DNA of 49,034 nucleotides from JANLYQ01 sp031365725 (GCA_031365725.1 JANLYQ010000124.1:1-49034); one strand, 5' to 3'; positions 7,733 through 16,358 are shown, counted from the stretch's first letter. The notes: generated from the sequence alone by a model not told the origin. Numbers and translations: made by a program.

Positions 7733-8395
7733 GTGACCCGCTGGAGCGACGCCACCGGAGGCACCGGGGGGGCCGACTACGCCGCCCGGTTCGACGCGTT
7801 GGCGGCGGCCGGTGCCGACGTCCACGGCGAGGCGTCGTTCGTCGCGACCCTCGTCGCACCGGGCGCGCGGGTGCTCGACGCGGGCTGCGGCACGGGTCGC
7901 GTCGCCCTGCGGCTCGCCGGGCTGGGCTACGACGTCATCGGCACCGACATCGACACCTCGATGCTCGAGGTGGCCCGCAGCCGCGGGCCGGCGCTGCCCT
8001 GGGTCGAGGCGGACCTCAGCACCCTCGATTTGCGCGGCGACCCGCCGCAGCAGGTCGGCGACAGCGACAGCAGCGGCGACGTCGACGGCGACGGGGCTCG
8101 CTTCGACGTCGTCCTCATGGCCGGCAACATCGTGCCGCTGGTCGCCCCCGGCACCGAGGTGCGGGTCGTCGAGCGCGTTGCTGCTCATCTGCGTCCCGGC
8201 GGGTTGCTGGTGGCCGGCTTCGGTCTCGACCGCGCGCACCTGCCGGCCGTCGCAGCACGCGTGCCGCTGTCGGCGTACGACGAGTGGTGCAGCGACGCCG
8301 GACTGCACCTGGTGCAGCGATTAGCGACCTGGGCGGGGGATCCCTACGACGGTGGGGCCTATGCCGTCAGTGTCCATGCCGCCAGCACCAGGTGA
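7733..8395 (+). CDS. Class I SAM-dependent methyltransferase
   Basis: 220-residue soluble protein with the Rossmann methyltransferase motif I VLDAGCGTGRVALRLA, an acidic residue ending strand 2 (IGTDID) and a post-motif region LRPGGLLVAGFG. The start is GTG 7733, with Shine-Dalgarno GAGGAG (7721-7726) six bases upstream. That ribosome site lies inside the start of the divergent hglS gene, so the two starts are only three bases apart. A low-complexity Asp/Ser/Gly insert (about residues 103-122) is unusual for the fold. The methyl acceptor cannot be told from sequence. Confidence 0.8.
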   Translation: MTRWSDATGGTGGADYAARFDALAAAGADVHGEASFVATLVAPGARVLDAGCGTGRVALRLAGLGYDVIGTDIDTSMLEVARSRGPALPWVEADLSTLDLRGDPPQQVGDSDSSGDVDGDGARFDVVLMAGNIVPLVAPGTEVRVVERVAAHLRPGGLLVAGFGLDRAHLPAVAARVPLSAYDEWCSDAGLHLVQRLATWAGDPYDGGAYAVSVHAASTR

Positions 8396-8411
8396 CCCGC
8401 AGGAAACCGCG

Positions 8412-9107
8412 TCACTTGAGCAGGCTGACCCCGCGAGCGATCACCAGCACGGAGAGCATCAGGGCCGAGATCGATTCCACGGACATGAGCAGCTTGGCGC
8501 GGTGCGACAGCGGCATCGTGTCGGTCGGGCTGAATGCTGAGGAGTTGGTCACCGAGACGTAGAGGTAGTCGAGGAAGCCCGGCGACCAGTCGGACTTCGC
8601 CGACGACCGGGCCGCGACCTCGTCGATGGCGTCATGGTCCTCGTCCTGGGGGAACCGGAAGTCCGCCGGCGGGAGCTTGCCGCGCGGCATCTGGGTGCGG
8701 ACCACGGGTCCGCCCCGGTCGAGCTCCCAGAACAGGAGCCCGAACGCGATGATGTTGGTCAACCAGACCTGGGCTGCGCCGAGCAGGAGCTGGCCGCCCT
8801 GCTTGGTCCCGCCGCTGACGAGCTGGTCGATGAGCAGCACGAGGGCGACCACGTTGGTCAGGGCAATCAGCGCGACAAGCCCGAGCGACACCCAGCGCAG
8901 GGGTGCCGTCTGCCGCGTCATCCGCCGCGGGTTGCCGATCAGCAGTGGCACGAGGAGGAGCAGCTCCAGCCCCGGGACGACGAAACGCGGCCCGAAGAAC
9001 AACGGGCTCGGCAACAGGGCATAGAGCGCGATCGCGACCAGCACCGCAGCCAGTGCGGCATAGCGCGCCTCGCCGGGATGCTCGCGCTTCTGGTTCCCCG
9101 TGGTCAT
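8412..9107 (-). CDS. Integral membrane protein of unknown function
   Basis: 231 residues with about five hydrophobic segments: roughly 16-36, 42-57, 72-96, 105-126 and a last one near 210-228. A charged cytoplasmic-looking segment around residues 128-175 (PRGKLPPADFRFPQDEDHD) precedes a conserved-looking stretch FLDYLYVSVTNSSAFSPTDTMP, a pattern I know from uncharacterised actinobacterial membrane proteins and reminiscent of a channel pore loop. Start ATG 9107 has GGGGAG seven bases upstream. No function is assigned. Confidence 0.7.
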   Translation of the reverse strand: MTTGNQKREHPGEARYAALAAVLVAIALYALLPSPLFFGPRFVVPGLELLLLVPLLIGNPRRMTRQTAPLRWVSLGLVALIALTNVVALVLLIDQLVSGGTKQGGQLLLGAAQVWLTNIIAFGLLFWELDRGGPVVRTQMPRGKLPPADFRFPQDEDHDAIDEVAARSSAKSDWSPGFLDYLYVSVTNSSAFSPTDTMPLSHRAKLLMSVESISALMLSVLVIARGVSLLK

Positions 9108-9156
9108 CTACTGGCTCCCCGATCCGGTCGTCGTAGAACAGTGTGCAAAGGACTGG

Positions 9157-10212
9157 TCAACCGTCAGCGGGTCGCCGGCCGGCGACCGCAAGAGCCGCCA
9201 CCGCGGCCCCCCGGGCACCGGCCATATCGAGGTCGGGGATCAACCCGATCGTCGACGCGGCGCGTTGCTCGGCCCGCAACGTCGTGTGCTCCAGCACCTG
9301 CGCCAGGAACCACTCTCGGAACTCGGGGCCGGTCTCGACGACACCGCCGCCGACGAAGTAGGCGTCCGGGTCGGTGAAGTTGGCTGCCAGCCAGAACAAC
9401 CGGCCGAGCGCCTTGGCCTGTTGGCCGAAGATGCGCAGCGCGAGCTCGTCGCCCTGCTCAGCGAGTCCGCGCAGCGCCTTCGCGGCATCGGGCAGCGCCA
9501 TCTGGGCCAGCGGGTGGTCGGGAGTGCGGCCGAGCCAGTAGGGCAGCAGGTTGTTCTTGATGCCGGTCAGCGACGCGATGCTCTCGACGTCGCCGACGGT
9601 GCCGCAGTTGCAGCGCGGCAGCGGTTGGTCCGGCTCCAGCAACCCGTCGAGCGGGATCGGCAGGTGGCCGAGCTCACCGGCCATGCCCGCGGCTCCGCGC
9701 ACGACCTGGCCGCGTTCGACCACGCCGCCACCGAGACCGGTGCCGACGATCGCGGAGACCGACGACGTGCGGGCGGCCTCGGCACCGAAGTGCGCGTGGT
9801 GGGCATAGAGCGCGGCCGCGTTGCCGTCGTTGTTGTAGACGACCGGCAGGCCGAGCCTCGACTCCAGTGCCCCGCGGATGTCGAAGCCCCACCATTCGGG
9901 GGCGCTGAAGTTGGTAGCGCCCAACGAGGAGATGACCCCGTCGGCACTGGCCGGCCCGGGCGTGTCCAGACCGACCGCACGCACCGCCGTACGCCGGACA
10001 CCGGTCACCTCCAGCGCCGTCTCGAGGGCGGCGACCATGGCCTCCACCGCGGGCCCAGGGCCGTCGACGACACGGGAGGGCACCTCGACCAGCCGGTCGA
10101 CCAGGAACTGGCCGGCGGCGGTGAGGACGGTGGCGTTGTTGGCGGTGCCGCCGTTGTCGATACCGACGACGACCCACGTCGGTGCGAGTGAATCCGGGGC
10201 AAGGGTGGTCAT
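9157..10212 (-). CDS. ROK family sugar kinase-like protein with altered zinc motif
   Basis: 351-residue ROK (repressor/ORF/kinase) fold protein without a DNA-binding N-terminus, so a kinase rather than a repressor. Visible are the N-terminal phosphate loop GIDNGGTANNATVL, catalytic-loop region NNDGNAAALYAHHAHFG, GTGLGGGVV, the GELGH His, and the late FVGGGVV. The usual ROK zinc signature CxCGxxGCxE is CNCGTVGDVE here, so the third cysteine is Asp. The N-terminal GGTANN also departs from the usual GGTK. Start ATG 10212 is chosen because the family begins shortly before VVVGIDNGG. It stands alone, with no sugar genes adjacent. Substrate unknown. Confidence 0.75.
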   Translation of the reverse strand: MTTLAPDSLAPTWVVVGIDNGGTANNATVLTAAGQFLVDRLVEVPSRVVDGPGPAVEAMVAALETALEVTGVRRTAVRAVGLDTPGPASADGVISSLGATNFSAPEWWGFDIRGALESRLGLPVVYNNDGNAAALYAHHAHFGAEAARTSSVSAIVGTGLGGGVVERGQVVRGAAGMAGELGHLPIPLDGLLEPDQPLPRCNCGTVGDVESIASLTGIKNNLLPYWLGRTPDHPLAQMALPDAAKALRGLAEQGDELALRIFGQQAKALGRLFWLAANFTDPDAYFVGGGVVETGPEFREWFLAQVLEHTTLRAEQRAASTIGLIPDLDMAGARGAAVAALAVAGRRPADG

Positions 10213-10352
10213 GGCGCCCAGCCTGGCACGGGCCGGCCGGATCTCCACGCCACAGCACCCGGTCGTCTGCCTCCGAGGCCGAGGTCTGGTGGTGGAGCCG
10301 CCACCGGTCTAGCGTGAGCGCTCTTCCCCACCCCGCGTCCGGAGGTCCCCCG

Positions 10353-11822
10353 ATGATGCGTCTGTCGCTGTCCCGCCGCCGGGTCGGGATCGTGTCGGTG
10401 ACCGCGCTCGCGCTGGTGGTCGCGTCCGCGACAGCAGGGGCCCCAGGTGCAGCCGCCCGGGCGGCTGACGAGCGCGGCCCACAGTCCGAGTCGATGCGCC
10501 TGTCGCGTGGTCTCGCTGCGGCGGTGCGCTCGGCGGGCTTCGACCAGATCGTGGACTACGACACCCGGGTGGGCGGCTTGGCCCAACCGGTCCGTGCCCT
10601 TCCCAACGTCGACGTGGCCGTCATCGAGCTCGACCGCGAGGGTCGAGTGGTGGGGTCGGCCGAGGCGCTCTACGACCGCGACTCCCCGCAGGGCTACCAG
10701 GTAGCGATCGATCAGCGGAGGTTGCAGGCCAAGGGCGTGCAGTTCGCCCGCTGGCGCACCGAGCGTTGGGACGACCAGACCGCGTGGTCGGCCGGTCCCG
10801 CACCCGAGGACGTCCTGGTTCAGCCCGGCGGCCGGGTCGACAAGTCCTACCTGGTCACCTACCCCGCCAGCGTCCTCAAGCTGATGGTCGGCTACGGCAT
10901 CCTGCGGCTGGTCGACGGCGGCGCGCTGTCCCTGACGACGCCGGTGACCTACCACGACGTCGCCGGCGACAGCTGTGACTACGGCCCCAGCAACCCCAAG
11001 GGGAGCGTCCCGCCGCCGCAGGCGGACGGCGCCACCGACACGGTGTCGGGCTGGTTCGACCAGATGATCACGGTGTCCGACAACTTCGCCACCTGCGTGC
11101 TGCTGCAGTCGCTCAACGACCACAACGCGATCGCGAGCACCAACGCGCACTTCGCTGAGGTCGGCTTGTCGACGTTGCGCATGCTGCCGTCGCGTCCCGC
11201 CGTCGGCAGTGGGTGGTTCTCCGGGGCGATGACCATGGGTGCGCTCGACGCCGCGCGCCTGCTGCTGGTCGTCAACGGTCGCGGGCGCAACCTGTGGCGT
11301 ACGCCAGCCGGCGCGCGGGTGAGCGCCGACAGCGAGCTGACGGCTGCATCCCGGCAGTACTTCCGCGCGGAATTGCTTCAGCAGTCGTTCCACGAGGTCC
11401 TCGACCCGGTGAACCTGTGCGGGTCGGCCGACGCTGTGCAAGGGATCCCGGCGCGCGTGCCGGACCGATGGATCGACCCCGTGACCGGGCACGTCGTGAC
11501 CTACGACGGCGACCTGCCGATCGACTTCGGGTTCGACGTGCGACCCTGCAACGCAGCAGCCCAGGTGCTGTTTGCGCACAAGACCGGGCTGACCTACAAC
11601 GCCGGCTCCGACGCGGGCATCGTGCGGGCACTGCCGGGACAGGACGGACGCTGGTACATCGTCTCCGTGCAGTCCAACGTGGGCAACAGGTTCGGCGACC
11701 CCGACTGGGCGGCGTCGGACCCCAATGCCTGTGAGGGCGCGCCCTTCGTCTGCTATCCCCGCTCGTTCGGTCGTCTCGGCGGAGCGGTCGACGCGTTGGT
11801 GAAGGCGCGGCCGCGCGACTGA
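10353..11822 (+). CDS. Secreted serine beta-lactamase/penicillin-binding-fold protein
   Basis: 489 residues. The signal peptide spans about 1-36 (RRR, a hydrophobic core, then AARA). All three active-site motifs of the serine beta-lactamase/PBP superfamily are in order: SVLK (Ser173, Lys176), SDN (242-244) and KTG (410-412). The unusually long gap between SDN and KTG and the large N-terminal extension distinguish it from ordinary class A enzymes of about 290 residues. It probably acts outside the membrane on cell-wall peptides or beta-lactams. Start ATG 10353 has GGAGG at 10341-10345; a second ATG follows immediately. Monocistronic. Confidence 0.75.
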   Translation: MMRLSLSRRRVGIVSVTALALVVASATAGAPGAAARAADERGPQSESMRLSRGLAAAVRSAGFDQIVDYDTRVGGLAQPVRALPNVDVAVIELDREGRVVGSAEALYDRDSPQGYQVAIDQRRLQAKGVQFARWRTERWDDQTAWSAGPAPEDVLVQPGGRVDKSYLVTYPASVLKLMVGYGILRLVDGGALSLTTPVTYHDVAGDSCDYGPSNPKGSVPPPQADGATDTVSGWFDQMITVSDNFATCVLLQSLNDHNAIASTNAHFAEVGLSTLRMLPSRPAVGSGWFSGAMTMGALDAARLLLVVNGRGRNLWRTPAGARVSADSELTAASRQYFRAELLQQSFHEVLDPVNLCGSADAVQGIPARVPDRWIDPVTGHVVTYDGDLPIDFGFDVRPCNAAAQVLFAHKTGLTYNAGSDAGIVRALPGQDGRWYIVSVQSNVGNRFGDPDWAASDPNACEGAPFVCYPRSFGRLGGAVDALVKARPRD

Positions 11823-11857
11823 TCGTCAGACAGCCTGCTGCAGTCAACGCAAGCGGC

Positions 11858-12961
11858 TCAGGCCTCGTCCCAGCTGAAGATCCGCGACGCGATGATCGTC
11901 AGGACGGCGGCAAACCCGAGGAGTACGCCCATGGGCGCAAGGATCGCGGTGCCACCACGACCGCGCGCGATGACGTCCAGCATGCCGTCGTTCATCCAGC
12001 GCAGCGGGAAGACCTTGGACACCGCGCGCAGCCAGAGCGGTGCGCCGTCGATGTTGAAGAACGAGCCGGACAGGAATGCCATCGGCAGCACGATGAAGTT
12101 GGCCATCGCGCTGGCCGCCTCCTCGGTCTTGGCGATGGCCCCGACGAGCAGCCCGATCGACAGGAACGACAGGGTGCCGGCGACCAGCAGCGGGAGGGCA
12201 AGCCACACACTGCCGGGCAGCTTGAGCCCGAACAGCGGCGTGACAGCGACACCGACGAAGACGAGCGCCTGCACCAGAGCCACGACGATGCTCACCCCGA
12301 CCCGTGCGCCCAGCACCGTCCACACCGGCGCCGGCGAGAGCCGGATGCGCCGGAGCAGCTGCTTCTTGCGCCAGGACACCAGCGTCAACGCGGCACCGAA
12401 CGCAGCAGAGGTTGCGACGCCCCAGGACAGGATGCCGGGGGTCAAGAACTGGATCGCCTTGAGGCTCTTGTCCTCGACCCGGCTGCTGCGCAGAGCGAAG
12501 GTCGGCTTCTGCCCCGTCGCCGCGACGTTCGACTGGTCGACGACAGCACCGACGATGCCCTGGATGGTGGCGGCTTGAACCGCGTCTGACTGGGCGAACC
12601 GCAGCGTCAGGTTGTTACCTCTCTCGATCAGCACAGCCGGGATGTCACCGGCACGGACAGCTGCGAGCGCCTTGGCCGCAGAGTCGAAGTGCTTGACGTT
12701 GAGCACGCTGCCGGGCAGGTGCGAGACGATCGGGCCGCTCCCGACTACGGCGATGTCCGCCTTAGTCGTCGAGGTGTTGCCGAAGATGAGCCCGAACAGG
12801 ACGAGGAACATCAGCGGGAAGAAGAACGTGAAGAACAGCGCGGTGCGATCCCGGAAGAAGCCGCGCAGCATCGCCGTCGCCAGGACGATGAGCTGTCGAC
12901 CGGTCGAGGGCGAGTAGGTCGGCGCGCCGCCGCGGGGCGAGGTGAGGGTGCTGGTGCTCAT
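11858..12961 (-). CDS. ABC-2 type exporter permease
   Basis: 367-residue membrane subunit. The first hydrophobic segment at about 42-62 (ALFFTFFFPLMFLVLFGLIFG) is followed by a large extracytoplasmic domain (about 65-170). Five further segments lie in the C-terminal half, including LLVAGTLSFLSIGLLVGAIAK and the ABC-2 signature region MANFIVLPMAFLSGSFF. The ATG overlaps the stop of the ATPase gene (ATGA, 12961-12958), so the two form an exporter operon. The cargo is unknown; relatives export drugs, lipids or polymers. Confidence 0.88.
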   Translation of the reverse strand: MSTSTLTSPRGGAPTYSPSTGRQLIVLATAMLRGFFRDRTALFFTFFFPLMFLVLFGLIFGNTSTTKADIAVVGSGPIVSHLPGSVLNVKHFDSAAKALAAVRAGDIPAVLIERGNNLTLRFAQSDAVQAATIQGIVGAVVDQSNVAATGQKPTFALRSSRVEDKSLKAIQFLTPGILSWGVATSAAFGAALTLVSWRKKQLLRRIRLSPAPVWTVLGARVGVSIVVALVQALVFVGVAVTPLFGLKLPGSVWLALPLLVAGTLSFLSIGLLVGAIAKTEEAASAMANFIVLPMAFLSGSFFNIDGAPLWLRAVSKVFPLRWMNDGMLDVIARGRGGTAILAPMGVLLGFAAVLTIIASRIFSWDEA

Positions 12962-13875
12962 GCCCGGAACTCCCTGCCGGTCAGGTCGAGGAACACATCC
13001 TCGAGGGTGGCGGTGCGCACGCTGACGCCATCGAGGCGGTTCTGTTCTGCGAGGGCACTGAGGACCTTGGCGGGATCTCTCGTGGTCACCCGCACCTCAC
13101 CGTCCTCGGCGTCGACGTTCTCGACCCCGGGCAGCAGGCGCGCTGTCTCCACGTCGAGCACCCGGTCGGAGAGTGCGACCCTGGTCGGCGCGTCCAGGCC
13201 GCGGACCAAGGCGGCCGGGGTGTCGAGGGCGTGGATGCGGCCCGCGTCCATGATGGCGACCCGGTCGCACAGCGCCTCGGCCTCGTCGAGGTAGTGCGTC
13301 GTGTAGACGACGGTCGTTCCCCTCGCCTGGATGCCGAACAGGACGTCCCACAGGTTGCGCCGGGCCTGCGGGTCCAGGGCCGCCGTCGGCTCGTCGAGGA
13401 AGACCAGCTCGGGGTCGTGCACCAGAGCGCACGCGATGGACAGGCGCTGCCGTTGGCCGCCGGAGAGCTTGTTCTCGGTCGTGCCGGCCTTGTCGGCAAG
13501 CCCGACCACGTCGAGCCACTCGATCGCCTTGGCCGCCGGCACGCCGTACAGCGCCCCGAAGGACACGATCTGCTCCTGCGCCGTGAGCTTCTCGAAGAAC
13601 GAGCTGGCCTGCAGCTGGACACCGATGCGCGGCAGCAGCGCCGGCTTGCGGGGCCACGGATCCAGCCCCAACACGCGCACGTGGCCGGAGTCGGGCTGGC
13701 GGATGCCCTCGATGATCTCCAGCGTGGTCGTCTTGCCGGCACCGTTGGGCCCGAGGATGCCGAAGAACTCCCCCGCGCGGACCTCGAACGACACCCCGTC
13801 GACCGCTTTCAGCGGGCCGTAGGACTTCTTGACGTCGGCGACCTCGATCGCCGTACCCCCGTTGGTACCAGCCAT
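12958..13875 (-). CDS. ABC exporter ATP-binding protein
   Basis: 305-residue ATPase of the DrrA/CcmA type. Walker A GPNGAGKTT (42-50), signature LSGGQ (137-141), Walker B VFLDEP (158-163) and switch His in YTTHYLDEAE are all present. A C-terminal extension (about 225-305, ending TLEDVFLDLTGREFRA) is typical of ABC-2 partners. Start ATG 13875 is preferred over an upstream extension because of the TAGGGT hexamer seven bases before it, a leaderless-type promoter. It partners the downstream permease. Confidence 0.93.
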   Translation of the reverse strand: MAGTNGGTAIEVADVKKSYGPLKAVDGVSFEVRAGEFFGILGPNGAGKTTTLEIIEGIRQPDSGHVRVLGLDPWPRKPALLPRIGVQLQASSFFEKLTAQEQIVSFGALYGVPAAKAIEWLDVVGLADKAGTTENKLSGGQRQRLSIACALVHDPELVFLDEPTAALDPQARRNLWDVLFGIQARGTTVVYTTHYLDEAEALCDRVAIMDAGRIHALDTPAALVRGLDAPTRVALSDRVLDVETARLLPGVENVDAEDGEVRVTTRDPAKVLSALAEQNRLDGVSVRTATLEDVFLDLTGREFRA

Positions 13876-13882
13876 GGCCAGC

Positions 13883-13888
13883 ACCCTA
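13883..13888 (-). promoter_or_regulatory. Putative -10 of a leaderless promoter for the ABC exporter operon
   Basis: On the minus strand TAGGGT (fits TANNNT) ends seven bases before the ATG of the ATPase gene. No Shine-Dalgarno sequence lies between. No convincing -35 is visible. Confidence 0.4.
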
Positions 13889-13965
13889 ACCACCCGCGTC
13901 CTCCCCGGACTGTGGCGAACCGCCGCACAGCGCCGAATGCGGCACCGATCCCGACGGTCAGTCAC

Positions 13966-14880
13966 TCAGATGTGACGATGCGCGTCTCGCAGCACCGTCA
14001 ATACGCGGTTCGCTGCCACGACGTTCTCCTGCAGGTACGCCGACCGCCGCAGGCCCAGGTCGGCCGCCACGAGGTCCGAGGTGATCAGCCGGAAGATCAG
14101 CGCCCGCGCGACGAGCGAGGCGCGATCGACGTCTCGAGGCAGCAGGTACAGCACCTCGCGCCCGGCGCCGTGCCATGCGATCGCATCCGCCACGACCACG
14201 GCTTCGGCGAAGCTCACCGGTCGCCAGTACGGCGACAGGTCGATGATCGCCGGGTCCTGCCCGCCGGCGAACAGGACGTTGGCGGTGAGGTCGCCGTGTA
14301 CCAGCTGCATGGGCGCGGTGTTCGGGCTCCGGAGGAGACTGAGTTCGTCGAGTGCCTGTTGCAGCTCGCGATGGATCGCACAAGGCGCTGCGTCGTCCCA
14401 CGCCGCACGGTCGCCGCGGGACCACGGGTCGTCGCGCCGGTCGAGAAAGTCCGGCCGCGGCACGCCGACGAGGGCTGCGTGGAAGACACGGCCGGCGGCG
14501 ATGACATCCGCCCACCGCTGGTCCTCGGCGACCCCGGCGGGAGGGTGGTGCTCCCCCTCCACCCAGGTCCCGGCGCTCCACCCGTCGACGGTCCAGGTGC
14601 TCGGCACGCGGATCTCGCGGCGGCCACGGACCGGGCGGATGGGGCGGATGGGGCGGCTGACCCGGAAGCCGTTCTCGGGCAGCGCGTCGAGCAAGGAGCC
14701 GAGCCAATCCGCCTCCTTCTCCGCCCAGGGCTCGTCTCCCACCGGCTTCAGCACCCGGTTGCCGACCAGCCACGTCGTCCCCTGGCCCCCGGGCAGCAAC
14801 ACGGGCGCCGTGGTGACCTCGACCCCGAAGGCAGCGAGCACCCCAGCAGATGGCGGCACCTGCGGCTCGTTCGTCGTCAC
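13966..14880 (-). CDS. TIGR02569-family actinobacterial protein (kinase-like fold)
   Basis: 304 residues resembling the actinobacterial family TIGR02569, distantly like aminoglycoside phosphotransferases. It has a conserved N-terminal PxxGVLAAFG, the LLPGGQGTTWLVGN loop, RVLKPVGD, a catalytic-loop-like VHGDLTANVLF and IIDLSPYWRP. The HGDxxxxN pattern would be the catalytic Asp and Mg-binding Asn of this fold. Start GTG 14880 is placed at the conserved beginning; a longer reading upstream is not supported. No substrate is known. Confidence 0.8.
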   Translation of the reverse strand: MTTNEPQVPPSAGVLAAFGVEVTTAPVLLPGGQGTTWLVGNRVLKPVGDEPWAEKEADWLGSLLDALPENGFRVSRPIRPIRPVRGRREIRVPSTWTVDGWSAGTWVEGEHHPPAGVAEDQRWADVIAAGRVFHAALVGVPRPDFLDRRDDPWSRGDRAAWDDAAPCAIHRELQQALDELSLLRSPNTAPMQLVHGDLTANVLFAGGQDPAIIDLSPYWRPVSFAEAVVVADAIAWHGAGREVLYLLPRDVDRASLVARALIFRLITSDLVAADLGLRRSAYLQENVVAANRVLTVLRDAHRHI

Positions 14881-15043
14881 GTGCCGAGCATGCCCAAGGA
14901 CGCCACCCTCAGGGCCGTTGGGACAGTCCTCCCGGCGAAGCGACCGAGATCGCGGCACAAGGGATCTCGACCTGGCGCGTTGAGCGTCCGACCGGCGGTT
15001 GCGCCGCGATTCCGGTCGATGCTGCCGCTCGGGTGCCGGATGG

Positions 15044-15098
15044 GAGGAACAACCGCGTCACACCGGCGTACGGCGGCACCTGAGTCGGGTTGTTCCTC
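15044..15098. repeat. Inverted repeat, 11-base perfect arms, 33-base spacer
   Basis: Arms GAGGAACAACC (15044-15054) and GGTTGTTCCTC (15088-15098) are perfect reverse complements. The spacer contains CGTACG and the imperfect palindrome around it. It could be a transcript hairpin, a paired operator or a genome-wide interspersed repeat; the window contains no second copy. Confidence 0.6.
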
Positions 15099-15205
15099 CT
15101 AGGCGGCACCACCGGACCTCGCAAGCCGGCGCTCCGGAGACGAAACGGTCGCAGAAGTGGACCTATCGCTCTCCGGAGGCGGGGTGGACCGGGCGGCGGG
15201 GGCTC

Positions 15206-15235
15206 GGGGCGGGGCGGGGCGGGGCGGGGCGGGGC
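15206..15235 (+). repeat. Tandem GGGGC repeat, six copies
   Basis: Six uninterrupted GGGGC units, flanked by further G-runs (15181-15202 and 15236-15242). Four or more G4 tracts with one-base loops can form a G-quadruplex on the plus strand. It begins ten bases beyond the stop of the minus-strand amidohydrolase, so the G-rich strand would be its transcription template. Confidence 0.8.
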
Positions 15236-15244
15236 GGCGGGGCG

Positions 15245-16324
15245 TCAGCCGGGCAGGTGCAACAGTCGCCGGGCGTTGCCGGCGTACAGGTCGGGGAGCA
15301 GCTCGGGCGGCAGGTCCGCACCGGCGATCTGCCACCGGCCCTGCGGCGGGATGTCCTCGCTGGGTGCGTAGGAGAAGTCCTCGTCGTCGGTCTCGAGGAA
15401 GCGGAAGAACGTCGCGTAGTCCTCGGCGCCCACCGGATAGGCGTCGGTGCCGAACAGCACCTGCCGCGGATGCTCAGCGACAAGCCGCCGGAATGCGCGC
15501 GGCTGCCGACCGAGCTCGGCCAACCGACCGCCGAGGTCGACGGCGAAGTTCGGGTAGGCGCCGAGCATGCGCGACACCCAGCCGAGGTCCTCGGCGCAGC
15601 ACCCGACATGCGCGCCGATGAACGTCGTGCCCGGATGCGCGGCGACCAGCGACTCGAGCGAGGTCATCAGCGCATCGAAGCTCGGGTGCCGCGACGGATC
15701 GCCGAACCACCAGTCCGGCTGTCCCGCGAGCTCTTCCAGCCGTTCGTTGCGTGCGTCCAGCGGGTCGAAGAACGCGATCGGGTCGGCGGTGTGGATGAGC
15801 ACCGGCAGGCCGAGCTCACCCGCGGCGGCGAACACCGGCGCGAGCCGGGGGTCGCCCGGCGCGACCAGAGCACCGTCATCGTCGCGCCAGGTGAGTCCGA
15901 GGTCCTTCCACACCTTGATGCCGCGAGCACCGGCCCGCTTTGACTCCTGCATGCTCGCCACCAGACCATCGATGCCGGCTGCTCCCTCGGTGAGCAACGA
16001 CCAGTCCAGATGGCAGAAGGTCACGAACCGGCCCGGGTACGCGGCGTCGTAGCGCGCCACGTTGTCCACCAGGTCCTGGCCCCAGCGCCCGTCGAGGTTG
16101 ACGACGGTCGCGACGTTGGCGTGGTCCATCGTCGCGACCAGCGCAGTCACGTCCTCGACCATCCAGGAGCCGTCGCCGGTCAGCCAGCGGCCCAAGTGGT
16201 TGTGCACGTCGACGCACGGCACTGCCGACTGGGGCACCAGCGTCACCCGCGGCCGGGCGCGGGAGACCGGGCGGTAGTCCGCGAGCCGGAGGTCGGTCAG
16301 GTCGGCACCGGGATCAGCGCTCAC
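15245..16324 (-). CDS. Amidohydrolase-family (amidohydrolase_2/COG2159 type) metal-dependent hydrolase
   Basis: 359-residue TIM-barrel hydrolase. It has the N-terminal metal motif HNH (His41, His43) in VDVHNHLG, then KVWKDLG, IHTADP (His178), IGAHVGCC (His239) and FGTDAYP (Asp294), the ordered ligands of the amidohydrolase superfamily. Family members include lactonases, decarboxylases and deacylases. It diverges from the sugar-isomerase/ABC operon across a 129-base shared promoter region, so it probably acts on the same substrate, for example deacetylation of an N-acetyl sugar or opening of a sugar lactone (inference). The start is uncertain: GTG 16324 (GGAG four bases upstream), ATG 16327 or ATG 16342. 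Confidence 0.75.
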   Translation of the reverse strand: MSADPGADLTDLRLADYRPVSRARPRVTLVPQSAVPCVDVHNHLGRWLTGDGSWMVEDVTALVATMDHANVATVVNLDGRWGQDLVDNVARYDAAYPGRFVTFCHLDWSLLTEGAAGIDGLVASMQESKRAGARGIKVWKDLGLTWRDDDGALVAPGDPRLAPVFAAAGELGLPVLIHTADPIAFFDPLDARNERLEELAGQPDWWFGDPSRHPSFDALMTSLESLVAAHPGTTFIGAHVGCCAEDLGWVSRMLGAYPNFAVDLGGRLAELGRQPRAFRRLVAEHPRQVLFGTDAYPVGAEDYATFFRFLETDDEDFSYAPSEDIPPQGRWQIAGADLPPELLPDLYAGNARRLLHLPG

Positions 16325-16358
16325 CATGCTCCAATCGCGCATCTCTGCGTGCTCGCAT

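Larger units (their letters stand above)
14881..15244. other. Gene-free interval with inverted and tandem repeats
   Basis: 364 bases without a convincing gene. It holds an inverted repeat (15044-15098), two copies of the palindrome CTCCGGAG (15132-15139 and 15171-15178), a directly repeated GGCGGCACC (15072-15080, 15102-15110) and a six-copy GGGGC array (15206-15235). A 71-codon open frame crosses it on the minus strand but shows no family resemblance. Confidence 0.6.

Noticed and set aside
7730..8308. In-frame upstream extension of the hglS gene
   Set aside because: Lies antisense to the methyltransferase, has no HglS resemblance, and the family begins near residue 10 of the form starting at 7729.
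10316..10323. GAGCGCTC palindrome resembling a LacI operator core before the beta-lactamase-fold gene
   Set aside because: Single short palindrome expected by chance in this composition, and no LacI-type gene is nearby.
14909..15124. 71-codon minus-strand open frame in the repeat-rich gap
   Set aside because: No Shine-Dalgarno, no family match, and it spans the inverted repeat; probably chance.
15206..15235. Considered as a CRISPR or satellite array
   Set aside because: Unit is only five bases with no spacers; a microsatellite.
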